Part shown: one piece after another, positions 45,273-58,259 of the stretch
Layout of the letters: every line of letters begins with the position of its first letter
Position numbering within the stretch: position 1 is the first letter of the stretch
DNA from: Cycas panzhihuaensis
Taxonomy: Eukaryota > Cycadophyta
NCBI GenBank assembly: GCA_023213395.1
Contig: CM041465.1
Span: 109,189,741 to 109,253,740 of the forward strand
Direction of reading: 5' to 3'
DNA: 64,000 bases
Notes under the pieces: generated by a model
The model's input: only the letters and a program-made list of their open reading frames with translations
Database searches by the model: none
Told to the model about the DNA's origin: nothing
Position numbers and translations under genes: made by a program

Positions 45273-48200
45273 TCATTTTAGAGTGTAAAGAGAAAAAGAA
45301 GCATGGCTAGGCCACGCAGAGATAGTAGTAGTCACACATAGAATGGGAGATAGGTGATGAAGGGTAGGCCCTGTGTGGATAGGCCTACAGGTAAACTCGC
45401 TATGGTTGGAACCATATGAGTACAACGGACCTAGCACGCGATGGGTCACACGGTAAGGTTGTGTCTGAGTAGGAGTGGCTATAGTCCTAGGTAAGCATCT
45501 AGAAAGTGAAGAAGAAGTGCCTCTATGAGTGGCTCGTCGATATGGATGCCTACGTGAAACCACTCGATGAGGGTGAAAAGACGAAAGAAGTGGCTGGTTC
45601 GGAACCAGCTGCTTGGGAGCCAATATAGAATGAAGAGGAGCAAGAATATCTGATCGAGATATCCCCCTAGGTGCTTGTGAAACTAGGGTGACATGCCGAG
45701 GAGGGGGTTCATAACCCTTACTATCTGACTCAGAATCACCCGTGATGTCTAAGTAACCGTAATTACCTACATCAATAAGGGCAAACCTAACTAGGTTTGG
45801 CTCATGACATGGCATATGGTCTAATTGATGAAGGTCAATCTCCTAAAATAGAGGTCCCACGAAAGGGGTAGCCTCCTCAAGATCACTATCTTTATCATCA
45901 AAGACAGCTTAGTAGGCTAGATGAGAGGTGTGAGATGGCATGGACTCACAGGCGATAACTTTAACTCATCCTTCATGGATAAATTTAAGTTGCTCCCAAT
46001 GTGAGGAGTAGATTGCTCCTATTTGGTCAAGCCATGGTCAGCCCAACAAGAGGTTGTACTCCACATCGATATCGAGTACAACAATTTTGATAGAAATGGT
46101 TTTCCCTCCTAAGGTAAGGGAAAGGGGGATTGTCCCTAAGGGGGACTTCCCAATCCCATCATACCCTTGGTATTTCCAAGGGATAGACTGAAGAGCTACT
46201 ATACCCAGCTCCTTGAGCATATGTGCAGGCATAACATTAACTGAGGAGCCATTATCTACAATGGTCCTCTTTATGATAAAATCAAGAGTGTCAATAGAAA
46301 TAACAAATAGGTAATGTAAAAGCTTCTCCCATTCACTGGGAGATCGGAGATCATGGGGATCAAATGAGATGATAGGTGGTCCATGGGAGGTGGCACATAT
46401 CACATGGATGGAAGCATCTTGTTGGCCAAGAGCTTCGAGAAGAAGAGCGCATTGCTCAAGGTAGCTTCTTAAGACATCTATCAAGGACATCACCACAACG
46501 ATGGTGTGGAGCTCATTAATGATAGAGAAGGGCTTCCACTTCGTAGTAGGTTGGGGAAGCACCCTTCAAAAATCATAACAGCCAAGGCACACGGGGATGG
46601 TCTTGGGAAGTGTAGGGGCTTTCAGAATAGAGGTTTATGGAAGGGGATCAAGGTGAGATGTGGATGAAGAGGCACTGATTACCTTTTTGGTGGCTTGAGA
46701 CTGGGTTAAAGCATACAAAGGGGTAGTCTTAAGCATCTGGATCACTTTCTTTCCATTATTTCAGGACCACGAAGGTGAAGGGGTATGATGGTTAGGGGAA
46801 CGTGAAGAAGAAGTCGAATCCTACATGCCCCTCCCTTTACCGTGTGAAGGACGGGAATCCAGAGATCTCCCACGGTTCTGGTTGTTCCTGGCTTAAGTAT
46901 TATAATCACACTCCCCATGCTTGGGGAATAAATCCTTGTGGACCAGTTGGTCTAGGTTGGGCCTTGAGGCCTGTTTAAGAGATGAGTCACATTGAGGGGC
47001 ATCCCCAGGATGTTAAACCCAATAACGTGCATTATCATGGAAACATTCCCTATGAATGGAACACCACTTCTTCTCAAGCGAGGGGTCGGTCTTTCTTGCT
47101 TGAGAGGACTGGGTGTTATCACCCTTAGGGGGAATGGCTTGAGAAGCTTATTGGATTTGTTTGTTAGATGTGGGTAACAAAGGAGCTTGAAGTTTAAGCT
47201 CCTTCATCATATGTTTGAATGAATATATGGCGGAAGTAAGCGGGTTTAGGGGCTTCTTGGTCAAATGAGAAGAAGACCTAGTGGATTATTATTGTTTAGA
47301 CTTCAGGGCGAAGTGCATTAATGAAGAGGTCCCTCTTCAATTCCTTAGAAAAAGTAGCCTTAGTGGAATGGATGAGGTCATGGAATCACTACACAAAGTC
47401 ACGATTCATCTCATCATGACCTTGTTTAATTGAAAAGAGGGATTTCATTCCACTCCCAAATGGACGAGCCACATCAAAATAGTTGATGAACTCATCCACG
47501 AGTTGTTGGAACGAGAAAATGGAATGAACAGGCAGGCGATAAAACCATTTAAGGGCATCACCTTGTAGGGATCATGGAAATAATTTTATTAGTATGTGAT
47601 CATAGGCCTAGTAGTCTATGCACACCATAGAAAAACTACAAACGTTCTCTGTTGGATCCTATGATGAAGTTCCATCGAACTTAGGAACTTCAGGAGGATG
47701 AGGCAGCAAATTGGTTCTTAATGCCTCAATAGATAATGGTGTTGATCTATAATTCATGAAGTGACATGCCCTCGCCTAGACCATAGGGTCCGCAAATGAT
47801 GTGGAAGGTAATGGGCAAGGAACAGATGGGGGTGGTAGGCCCATCCCTCCTTGGAAAAATGTCCCCTACTGAGAAGGGGCTTGAGGATAAGCACTGTGAA
47901 AGGAAGTTGGGTTTCCTTGCAAAGGCACAGCATAAGGAGCTATGCAGGATGGTGGAAACGAGGGTTGAGGGATTTCTGTCTATATGGGCCACCTGTGGGT
48001 GGCACATCCTCATATGGATGTAAAGGGTCCACCCCATAGATCAGAATGTGGTTCCCTTTACCATGCCCCTAAGGCTGAGATGTATAGCCTGGGAGTACGT
48101 AAAGAGAATGACCACTAGGTTGGATTTGAGCGCACATGGCAGTGGATCCCACATGACTAGTAATAGGGATGTTAGTAGGACCTCTAAGCTTATGAGGAAA

Positions 48201-48827
48201 TGCATATGCCACATTAAGAGGTGGCATATTGGCTTGACTAGGGAAAGGTGTGCTAACCCCGAGCTAGGAGAAAGACATACCATGAGAGGGCCCTGAAGAG
48301 CTGGGACCATGATGAGAAGTAAGGGGCATAATGGTCATCCCAAGGGTAGATATAAAGATCGAACGAGACAAATGTGTAGGCACAAAGAGGTTGCTTGTTG
48401 TGGGAGGTATAGATATGGATGAAGACAGAGGGACATGCGCGGATGAAGAAGGTGCCCCGCCACGCAGGACGTCTTCAAACCATCTAGGATGTGATTGAGG
48501 ATGAGCAACACGAAAACACTCATTAAGAGCTTCAACCACGTCGGTAGGAGGGGTATCCATGCGATCATAGGAGGTAGATGGGACCTCAAACGAAGTAGAT
48601 CCCTTAGGGAACTCCTCATAAAAATCACCAACTCGATGGTGAATCTCAAGAGAAGATGGGCCCTCTGCTCCATGAGGAGAGGGATGGGCATCAAGTTGGT
48701 GATGTTGATCACCCGAATAGTAAATAGGATCAACACCCTCTTGGGTGGATCCCGGAAAGGATGTAAGGAACTCATGAACTCCTGAAGCAAAGGCATGATA
48801 AGCCCGATTGTAAGGGTATCCTTCCAT
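45273..48827 (-). pseudogene. Gag-protease-linker of element C
   Basis: The ATG is at 48,827 (MEGYPYNRAYHAFASGVHEF). A Pro/Ser-rich region leads to a gag core with EFINYFDVARPFGSGMKSL and QGHDEMNRDF (47,490-47,390). Protease (46,562-46,038) has IVDNGSSVNVMPAHML and ends DVEYNLLLG. A linker (45,815-45,273) has VGNYGYLDITGDSESDS and stops at the junction with the post-pol region. No RT, RH or IN frame lies between. The linker is homologous to 57,578-57,228 in element D, where RT does follow. Confidence 0.75.
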
Positions 48828-49066
48828 TGTCGAATCAAAATCTAACAATGAAAGAAGACAATATGCAGGGTCTTCTGACAAAGGAGGCAAACCACATAGG
48901 CGACGTGAGAAGTGTCGCAGACAAAACTTGCCAATACATTAGAAGAGGGAAAAAAGAATACAAAGTATGTGTTGGGGCCTACCTAATGGAATAAATAAGT
49001 GGAGAAAACCACTAAAAGGTAGTAGTACCAACAAAAAGCTATAGGAACTAGCTCCCTTACTAGTAG

Positions 49067-49085
49067 GTCCCCAGTATGGTTGCCA
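49067..49085 (-). other. Primer-binding site of element C
   Basis: TGGCAACCATACTGGGGAC on the - strand, one base after the LTR end. It matches the site of element A. Confidence 0.7.
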
Positions 49086-49086
49086 A

Positions 49087-49334
49087 TGGAGGCGCATCTA
49101 CGAGATCGTCACTATGCTCGATAAGAATGGGGATAGTCAATAGCTAATGTTGAGGGTGTGGATGAGAACCTATAAGCAAAGGGAACACCACATAGGATGT
49201 CCTTGCACTAGAGTGCAAGTTTGGGACCCATGAATGGCACCCAACTACCTTAGAGTAGCTTTCAATCTGAAAGGAAGAGCGCATGTAGGGGGTATCCTGG
49301 ATGGACTTGAGAGGAAGGTCCTCCCATCCTTGGA
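49087..49334 (-). repeat. Truncated LTR shared by elements C and D
   Basis: It matches 37,769-38,017 of the left LTR of C and then jumps to sequence equivalent to ~40,588 (AGCATGGTGCGATGG), beyond the polypurine tract. About 2.55 kb is missing. It serves as the 5' LTR of C and would be the 3' LTR of D. Confidence 0.75.
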
Positions 49335-49724
49335 AGCATGGTGCGATGGTGAATGCTGGCAACCAAACTGTCAGTAGCACATATGTATGTATATATATAA
49401 ATCATAATCACAACAAGAGTCAAGGGTGCCAACGAGTGTCGTGGCAGAACGCATGGATATGAGGACAGGGCTGGAGATGACATAGGGGCTATCTATGTGC
49501 CACTCAAGAATCAACTAGAAGCTAAGAAGGATGAGGGGTTTGCCCCCATCATAAAAGTACAAAGAGAAGTGCATGATGATATCAAGAAAATGGGTAAATG
49601 AGAAAACCTAGTAGTCGCCATAGTTTTAACCTTATTAGTGGCTAGATTTCAGAGGTGTGAATAGATCGTAAAAGAGGGATGTAAGACAGCTCAAGGCTTG
49701 GGTGACAGAGCAACCAGGCAAGTC

Positions 49725-50148
49725 TCAGTGGTGGTTAACAAGAAGAGGAAGGCGACACTCAAGGATGAGGTGAACGAGGCTATTCGCCTCAGCATTGAGG
49801 GCCCAAGGGATGTGCCGGATGTTGATAGACTGGAAACAAGACAGTAGGGATCTAGTAGTTGAAGTGAAGGCTCTCAAGTGTGGGCATCGCTCCTGGTAAA
49901 CCTAGGTCAAATGGGACACCACCACCTGGGAGTCATACAAAAGAATGATAAAATCCATGATGGAAACAGAGTGCATGAGTGAGGCCTTCGGTAATGGCCA
50001 TGTATTCAACTTCGTTATTGGTGGCCTCATGGAGGAAGATTCTGGAACACAGAAAATCATGTTTGGAAGGGCTGCAAAGAATCCATGTAGTGGTAGAAGG
50101 TCCAGGATTACCGTGGCTTCTATGGTTGGTAAAGATGTAGAGAGTCAT
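49725..50148 (-). pseudogene. RNase H domain frame near the 3' end (element D)
   Basis: It reads TLYIFTNHRSHGNPGP, ATNNEVEY and LTHALCFHH, homologous to 18,595-19,017 and 40,979-41,402. The first catalytic Asp is Asn here (FTN for FTD), so this copy is inactive. Element D therefore has two RNase H domains: this one and the canonical RH in pol. Confidence 0.65.
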
Positions 50149-50685
50149 AGACAAAAAACGAAAATGTCTCAGTAGATAAAATATATAATAAAATTAGAGT
50201 CGAAGTAAAAGAGGCTCATATGGTAAGCAATAAATGGCTGTGAAGGGTAGGAGGACCTAGTAACGAGGCTACCTAAGGACAAGAGCAGGCTATCCGACCA
50301 CTGGTTGAGAGCGGGCAGCAAAAGGGTGCCCTGGGACGCCAAAGGTTGCTTAAGAGAGCGAAGAATGACTCTGAACGGAGGGATCATTCCTTTTGGAGAA
50401 CCTAAAGGCTGGAACAGGCCACAAAAATGAGTCCAGGATGGCGAAACAACCCAAACGAGTATAAACTCAGGTATGCATGGGAGTGGCACATAAAATGAGA
50501 TATAAAGGCCCTACAAAAATGCATTGGTGAGGTGCCATTAATGCACCTGAAAGAATGAGTGAAACAAAGGTTATAGGAGCACAACGAGAAACAGGGCTAG
50601 AAGGTAATGATGATCGAGGATGAGAAACAGTCTCAAGGGCTATCATAGAAGTAGAAATGGATAAAGTGCCTATCAGGGCCCCCGT

Positions 50686-50695
50686 CTATATAAGG
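50686..50695 (+). promoter_or_regulatory. TATA box of the antisense PMD gene (D)
   Basis: CTATATAAGG, 168 bp before the proposed ATG. Confidence 0.6.
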
Positions 50696-50853
50696 AAAAT
50701 TGATGAAAATATAATTCATTTTCACAGGCTCTCGAATGAATCTAGAGCCCTTCCCTCACATACCGGAGCTCCACCCAACTACGAAGGCACACAGAGAGAG
50801 ATCCGACTGTCAGATTAAGACCGAGAGATAGTCGTTGGGGTCGGAGCAATGAG

Positions 50854-53293
50854 ATGGTGACCGCTCAACCAGATCTAGTGAGTGGATTATTGAAACCATA
50901 TCCCATCTCGTAATTCAAAGTTCATAGCTTTTTATTATTTTTTATGTAATTTTTGGGCCCCATATGGATGAAAAAGGATCTCCAGGAGTCTAAACTAGAC
51001 CCAGAGAGAGGCGAGACCAGGGCATTAAGTAGCCCTAGTCCTAGTGGGCCTAGTTGTGGCTCAATTTGGGAAATTTTTTGGGCTTTTTGGGCAGAAAACC
51101 CCCCCTTTTGAGGGGGTGACATTCGCATCGCAGCAAAGATCGCGGTGCCATGATCTTTCCTACAGGGCCCCCATCACCGTGGGACCCATGCCAAACTCTG
51201 TGGTACCGAAAGTTTGGCGCGATGCAAAGGTAGAATAATTGTAAACTAAAGATGGAGGCTCCAGGGTCCCTAAAACTTGACTGAATGAGGCAGAGAGACA
51301 GTCCATAGGACCAGGGGTGAGGATAGGTCAAAGACTGACTTGTTTCACGGTGTTTTGCAGGTTGAGATCGTGGTGGAGAACTACGAAAACATAGGTATGT
51401 CTATGCTTAGCTTCATGGAGATGATGTCGTGGGAGGATATGTAAATACTATCGAGATGTGGCCTACTAAAGATCATAAGGACACACTAATACACATCAGA
51501 TCAGATATTGTTAGTGGATATAGTGTCCCATTGGGATAGATGGAGGCATGTCTTCCATCTACCCCAAGTAGAGGACATATCAGTGATACCAAGAGATATC
51601 AGGAGGATATTAGGGGTACTGGCGATAGGGAGGCCGACAATACTAGGAGCGCTACCCAGTAATGATGTAGCACATAGAGAGGCTACTACTTTCTTTACAG
51701 GATCAGAGAGGTGGGAGAGGTGAGGGATACCTCTCTAGAGCATGGTGATGTCAGGGATTCCTCGGGTGAGGAAGCTGATCACATTGTGTGTTCTGTTCTA
51801 GATATCCTAGAAACTGAACTATAGGGATATACCAGGTAGTTGGATAGGTGCAGTGCATTGGTGTGAGGTATGAGAGAGAATGGACTAGGCTACCCTCATA
51901 ATGGTGAACCTCATTGCATAACTAGATGCCATTCAGGTAGCAAGAAAGGGTGGGTTGCCATACATTGCCCTACTACAGTACTAGTTTTTCAACTACTTTA
52001 GAGTAGTGGTACCGATAGGGGGACCACACAGTGTCTCAGAGTGGGCCCCGATGGTACACAGGTGGTAGACTAGGTTTAGAGGGGCTGAGGACCAAGCTCA
52101 TGTCCATTGCTTAGTAGAGGCCACATCGCTAGACCTCCTCACCATGACAGACTACATAGTAGACCTATATAGAGTGGTGAGGTGGGATAGTGATGACAAG
52201 GCAGGTGGGGCAGGAGTGCCCCTAGGAGATGATGAGGGTGATGATGGAGGTGATGGGATCAACCCATCATGAGCTACAAGAGAGACAGGCCCATTAAGAA
52301 CCGCAGGTGGAGAGGCAGGTCCATCAGGGATTACAGGTGGAGAGGCAGGCCCGTCAAGAGTTATAGAGGAGGGTAGGGGCTGAGTGACACAGGCTCGTCG
52401 ATTACCGATCATCAGGAGATCCGAAGAGATAGCTGCACCAGCTGAGGAGAGGAGGGATGTCTCAGTTATTGAGGTGGTGGCTGAGGAGGTACCCGAGGAG
52501 GAAGAGGTTCCCGCAGCTAGTGGAGTGCTCAAGACAGAGGCAGTTACCCGAGTAGAGAAGTCAACAGCTACACCAGATGAGACATAACCTTCTCCTGTTA
52601 TCATTTGATTGCTAGATATACATATATAGTTTGATTTTGGTTTGATATGCATATGAACGTGTACTGATACATGATATGTTAGATTGTAGGTATATAAGAC
52701 ATCCAGAGACTGGTAGAGGTAGTAGTCCGAGAGCTTTTCCCTTAGACCTACGCAGAGGGTAGCCTCCCATCCAGGGAGGTGATGAGCCCAGATTAGCAGG
52801 TGCCCATGTAGTAGTGTTCACCCCATTGGTGAGGGCAAGGGACATATGGATTATAGAGTCCCAGGAGCATGAGGCATATGCAGCACGGCAACAGGCAGAG
52901 TTGGATACTACCTAGGCTCAAAGGAATGCCCTATAGAGTCGAGTACATACACTGGAGGCTTAAGGAGGAGACAAAGGGGATACAAAGAGCTGTATCCGGC
53001 TAGTGGTGATGGGGGACTGTCTCAAAGGGATGGAGGAGAGGCTCCATAGTATAGAGAGTGATTGAGATCGTATCTAGGCCCAATACGATCAACTAGTAGA
53101 TGAGGTGACATCAAGGTCGACGAGGAGCATGACCCATATTCACACAGTGGCGATGACCCTGAGGAGGCCATGAGATGAGGGGAGTGAGGTAGGAGGCTCC
53201 CAGAGACTAAGGAGGAGTCTAGGGGGGATGTGGTCACCAGGAGAGGGATCATATCGACCAGGAGATGATGCCCTAGGGGCAGGGCATCAGTAG
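50854..53293 (+). pseudogene. Antisense PMD-like gene, three coding exons (D copy)
   Basis: Exon 1 is 50,854-50,877 (MVTAQPDL), intron 1 is 50,878-51,360 (GTGAGT...TTTTGCAG), exon 2 is 51,361-52,576, intron 2 is 52,577-52,689 (donor GT changed to AT; acceptor TTGTAG), and exon 3 ends at 53,293. The PMD core reads RHVFHLPQVEDISVIPRDI and RRILGVLAIGRPTILGALP. Exon 2 ends in phase 1 and joins exon 3 in the coiled-coil frame, which sets the phase of intron 2. Many stops are present. The 5'-3' order TATA, short exon, long intron, PMD, short intron, coiled coil is the same as in A and C. Confidence 0.65.
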
Positions 53294-54031
53294 AGTAGTA
53301 TATAGGAGTTTTGTTTTAGACAGGGGAAAGCACAGACTTCCAGGGAGTCACCATATATAGTCACATGATTATTCCCTCCCTGTAAGGACTCTGGATTCCC
53401 ATAGATGATGTACCATACCATTTGTATGGTATGACACATGATTATTTTGATATATATAGACGGGTTGATTGATACCCCATTTGGTGTATGATGATACATA
53501 TCATAGCATGTGATGGATGATATGTATGCTTTTATTTGCATGTTTATGTATGTATGTATGTATACAAGGGTGCACGGATGTACGAGGATATGTATGATTA
53601 TACTTTTAGCTAATTATTGTATGATTTATGTGTTATGATATTTGTTTGAGCCATACACACTTCCTTTCACGTAGGGCCATATTCCTAGTAGAGGCACACA
53701 TGATCACCATGAGTAGCGGTGATAGATACATGTGAGACTAGGAAATAGGGCGGCACACATGTCTACATGGGAGCATAATGAGATATGCAAAGGAAATGCC
53801 AAATAGGACGAGAGTGGCGGCACTCTACAATGTCATCCTAATTGGGGGCATTGGCCAAATAGGAGGACAAGGTCCCAGGAGGAATGGGAGTAAGGGTTCT
53901 GCGGGAGGAACCTAAAAAGGAATGAGAGGGTCACCCCAGGCTATCGTTCTGCCTATGGCTAGGAGGAATGGGAGCAAGCTTGGGGTGGTAGTTTAGGATC
54001 ATTTCAGACCGTGGAAGAGGTAACGAAGCCA

Positions 54032-55240
54032 TCATGTGTAGAATTTCTTGAGGAATTTCCCATTAACATCTTTCTCAAATTCAAGGCCTTCTAGGGTGGC
54101 GATCTTATAGGCACTATTATCGAGACTCTCAAGAATGACAAAGGGGCCAATTTATTTGGGTCTGAATTTAGTCAAGCAATCATGGAGATATTCCAATTTG
54201 AGGACATGGTCCCCATAATACAAAGTATAGAAATGAAGGTATTTATTATAAGTCCTTTGCGAGCGATCTTTAGATGTGAGGTTAGCCTGGTAAGTGGCTA
54301 AATGTCTCTCATCCAAGGCTTCGAGGTCTAAGAGGTGAGCCTGATGGATAGACTCCTCATCAACGAGACCTCGAAGGGAAACTCGTAGAGAGGGGATCTC
54401 CACTTCCAGCGGGAGTATCGCCTTGGTCCCTAAACTAGGGAGAATGGAGTCATTCCCGTAGTAGCACAGATAAAGGTATGATAGGCCCATAGGATGGAAG
54501 AGAGCTGAAGATGCCAATCTTTATGAGATTGAGCAATGATTTTCTTTAAGATATTAATAAGAGTTTTGTTAAACAATTCAACTTGACCATTTGCCTAGGG
54601 GCAGTAAGGAGAAGAGGTTTTGTGAGAGATCTTGAATTTCTCACAAAGTTCATCCATCTCCTTGTTACAAAAAGGGGTTCTGTTATCTGTGATCAAGACG
54701 TTGGGAATCCCAAAGTGGCAAATGATGTGTTGGCAGGCAAAGGTAGCTATCATCTTGCCAGGGGTAGTAATCAAAGGGATGGCTTCCACCCATTATTAAA
54801 GTACTCTATGGCAGTCAAGATGAACATGTGCTACGACGAAGAGGGCGATGATATGGCCCCGATGAGGTCTAGACCCCATTGAGTGAAGGGCCATGGAGAT
54901 ATAATAGGATGAAGAGCCTCAGAAGGCACGTGAGAGATGTTAGCATGTTCTTAACATTGCCGACATCTCAGAGTATAGGCACGGGCATCCTTAAAGAGGC
55001 ACAACCAATAGTAGCCCATACACAGGATCCTCTGGCCTATGAATTGGCCTCCAAAGTGGCCCCCACAAATGCCATGGTGGTATTTGTGAAGTATCTAATC
55101 TGCCTCATCAAGGGTGACGCAATAGAGGAGGATCTCGTCAAAGGATCTCTTGTACAATACTTCATCCATAAGGAAGTATTGCCTAGTGATGGTCCAGATG
55201 TAGGCCTTAACCTTGTTACTGGCTTCAGAGCGGTACTACT
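54032..55240 (-). pseudogene. Integrase of element D
   Basis: Across several frames the - strand reads the zinc module (YHHGICGGHFGG ... CRQC, about 55,100-54,940), the first core Asp in GLDLIGAI (~54,870), a core region with NGWKPSL and a C-terminal domain (54,517-54,152) with AHLLDLEALDERHLATYQ and then LYYGDHVLKLEYL. It ends EKDVNGKFLKKFYT and TGA at 54,032-54,034. The C-terminal pattern is that of Tat-type integrases. Frameshifts are numerous. Confidence 0.75.
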
Positions 55241-55241
55241 G

Positions 55242-56700
55242 CTATGTGAGGTACCACACGATATTACCATACCACTCACTATCAATGAGTGGATGGGAAG
55301 GAGTGCCTTGAATGGTTAAAATAGACTCATCAGAAAGAGAGTCATCAATAAGGGCATTGAACGAGTTGGGGATATGGGTATCTCTGAGCTGTTCTGCCAC
55401 TACCATCCCCTTCTTCGATTTCCTGTTGACGATATAGAGCTCAAATTCCTGAAGGAGTATGACCCAACAACTAGTTATACCTGTCATATCAGAATGATTG
55501 GGTAGATAACGTAACGGATCAGATTGAACAATCACCTTAGTAGTGTCACTAAGAAAGTAATACATAAACTTCTTGGTTGCGTAAACCAAGGAGAGGCATT
55601 CCTTCTCGACTGGAGAGTAGTTGAGTTCAACAACTACGAGGGTATGACTGATAAAGTAAATGGCTCTCTCAACTCTCGAATCATCCTCCTGAGCCAGCAT
55701 GGTGCCCAAGGACTCATCAGTTGTTAAGGTATAGGGAATAAAAGGCCTATCGAAGTAAGGCGACGCCAATGTTAGAGCAGAAGCAAGTGCTTCTTTAAGA
55801 CCTTTGAAGGTTTGTTGGGTCATAGCCGACCAAACAAATAGGGCTCCCTTCTTTAATTTGTTAGTTAAGGGTTTGGCATTCATGATGAAGTTTACCAAGA
55901 AATGCCTAAGGAATTTGAGTCTACCTAGAAATGACTTGATCTGTCGTTGAGTTCTAGGCAGCGGCATGTCAAGGATCACCTTGACTTTGCCATGGTCAAT
56001 TTGAATTCCTTGCTTTGACACAAGGAACCCAAGCAGTTTGCTAGAAGTGACGGCAAACACACATTTAAGCGGGTTTAGACTTATGTGGTACTTGCGGCAC
56101 CGTGTGAAGATGGCCCATAAGTCTGAAGGGTGATGGGCTCTAACAAGTGAGAGACCCATCATGTCATCCATAAGGACTTCTAATGTGTCATTGATAAGGT
56201 CATGGAAGATAAAATGCATTGCCCTTTAATACTTGGCACCTATATTTTTTAGTCCGAAAGGCGTTGCCTTGTAGGCAAAGGTACCCCACAAGGTGGTGAA
56301 GGTTGTCTTGTGGCAGTATTTAGGAGAGATTTGAATCTAGTTGTAGCTGATGAAGCTATCCATCAATGACATGATTTTGAACCCGGCGGTTCGATCAACG
56401 ATCTGATCGATAAAAGGGAGTGGAAAATTATCCTTAGGATATATGTTATTGATGTCACAGAAGTCAACGCATATACAGATGGTCCTGTTCTTTTTAGCAA
56501 CAGGGATGATGTTGGACACCTATTTAGGGTAGTCGATAGAAGTAATGAGTCCAGCATCCAAAAGTTTCTCAACCTCCATTTTAAGGGTGACTGGGAGTTT
56601 GGGATGGAGAGGACATTATTTTTGGCACATGGGGTAGGTGCTAGGAACAATAGTGAGGTTGTGGGTGATAATGGAGGGGTCAATTCCCTTCATATCAGAG
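55242..56700 (-). pseudogene. Reverse transcriptase and RNase H of element D
   Basis: RT starts near 56,600 (LKMEVEKLLDAGLI) and has SNIIPVAKKNRTICICVDF, then DNFPLPFIDQIVD, TPFGLKN and VLMDDMM in the catalytic place (about 56,160). The RT thumb (GFLVSKQGIQID) and Ty3-type RH follow: YTLTTDESLGTMLAQ, VERAIYFISHTL, YSPVEKECL and VIVQSDPLRYL. The frame 56,219-55,242 is open for 325 codons. After RH it runs through a short SDESIL linker and SEWYGNIVWYL straight toward integrase; the extra RNase H that Tat elements usually have here is absent. Confidence 0.8.
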
Positions 56701-57227
56701 TAGTCCTATGCAAAGACATCCTAGAACTCCTGGAACAAAAGGGAATATTCCCTTACCTCATCAGGAGATCATTCTGCCCCCACCTTAATGACCTTGCCCA
56801 GGGCAAGGACTATGTCCTGGGTTGCCCCCATGCACATGGCATTCCTGTCCTCAAAATTGAGGGGGGCCAGGTCAACAGGGAGCAAAGGAACTAGGGATGG
56901 AACTGGATTGGCAAGAGTGGACCCAATCACCAAGACCTTCTAGTGGCCAAGCCTATGGTGACCAGAAGGAAGGTTGGGTGTGGAGCCCACTAAGTGCTCA
57001 AGCAAAGCCTCATCATCTTCGAAGTAATCCACCCCATAGATGACCTTACTTCGAATAGATAAGGTATGAGAGGAAGTGGGAGCGATGGGGCCATGGTGGT
57101 CAACAAGCTGCCCAACATCCCCAAAAGACTCTAAGGAAGAGTCAGAAAGAGGCCTCTCACAAGGGGCAAAAGGTAGTTCCTCAAAATCCTCACCCACGGG
57201 GGGTGATGAAGAGGAAGAGTCAAGGAC

Positions 57228-58250
57228 CTATAGGTCAATGCATGCAATGACATATGGCACGAGGGGATGACTAGTCTCTCTAATAAGAGGGGTCTTAGGT
57301 TGGGACCTATAACCAGAAGAGTGTCTCCTACTAGCGCGAAGGAAGGAAACAGGGTGAGGAAGGTCCTCATCCTTGCCATGGGATCTGTCATCGCTGAGCA
57401 TGGAAAAGTACCCATAGCTTCCAACACCAATAGGAGCAAAGTAGGTAAGGCTCAAAGAAGAAGATGTGGGATCTCCTTCGAGATGAGATGAGTTGGGTAT
57501 GCCAATAGAGTAAGCCGAGGCATGGGTAGAAGGGCCTTTGTTCCCCTTCATATGATAATGGACTTGAGTTGCCTCCAACGAGTTGAATACATAGCTTCCA
57601 TCTGATCAAGCCATGGTCGACCCAAAAGAAGATTATAGTCGATGTCTACATCAAGGACTACAATGTCGGCGAGGACAATCTTGTCCTCAAGGGTGAGTAG
57701 GATCGAAACAAATCCCAAGGGAGTCTTCTCACTACCATCGTAGCCTTGGCATTGCCATGGAATGGGTTCCAAGGAAGAAATGTCAAGCTCTTGCATAACG
57801 CACAAAGGGCATGGAATTAACAAAAGAACCATTGTCAAAAATAGTCCTTCGTAAAGTACAGTTAGGTGTGTCGATGGTAATGGTGAAAGGGAAGTTCCAC
57901 TGGCCTTCCCTTTCACAAGCGAGAGGAAGGTCTTTAGGGTCAAAAGAAATGACAGGCTCATGATTTTGGGAGATGCCCAAAGCGTGAACGGGCACATCAC
58001 CCAATCCTAAAGCTTCCAAAAGGAGTGTTTGTTGTTCAGGACAACTTCTCAAGACATCCATAATGGATATCCTAGCATCCATGGTATAAAGCTCATCAAC
58101 AACAAAGAAAGCCTTCCCCTTTACAGTAGGTTGAGTAATAGCTCTTCTAAAATCATAGCAACCTAGACAAATGGGAATGGTCTTGGGAAGTAATGGAACT
58201 TCTGGAAGGAAGGTTTCCAAAAGCGAATAAGGGTGAGGAACAGACAAAGA
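57228..58250 (-). pseudogene. Protease and linker of element D
   Basis: 58,247-57,783 and 58,000-57,548 overlap in different frames across a frameshift near 57,790. They read ICLGCYDFRRAITQP, VISFDPKDLPLA, TIFDNGSFVNSMP (protease active-site region), PWQCQGYDG and DVDIDYNLLLGRPWL. The linker (57,578-57,228) has IGVGSYGYFSMLSDD, homologous to the linkers of A and C. Confidence 0.7.
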
Positions 58251-58259
58251 GGTGTTGGT

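Larger units (their letters stand above)
37769..49334 (-). mobile_element. Element C: non-autonomous Tat-like element with antisense PMD gene
   Basis: Same order as A on the - strand: a truncated 5' LTR (49,334-49,087), primer site (49,085-49,067), gag from 48,827, protease and linker down to 45,273, no RT-RH-IN, antisense PMD gene (41,943-44,583 on +), RNase H frame (41,402-40,979), polypurine tract and 3' LTR. The 5' LTR is cut after ~248 bp and is joined to the tail of element D, so no duplication can be checked on that side. Confidence 0.75.
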
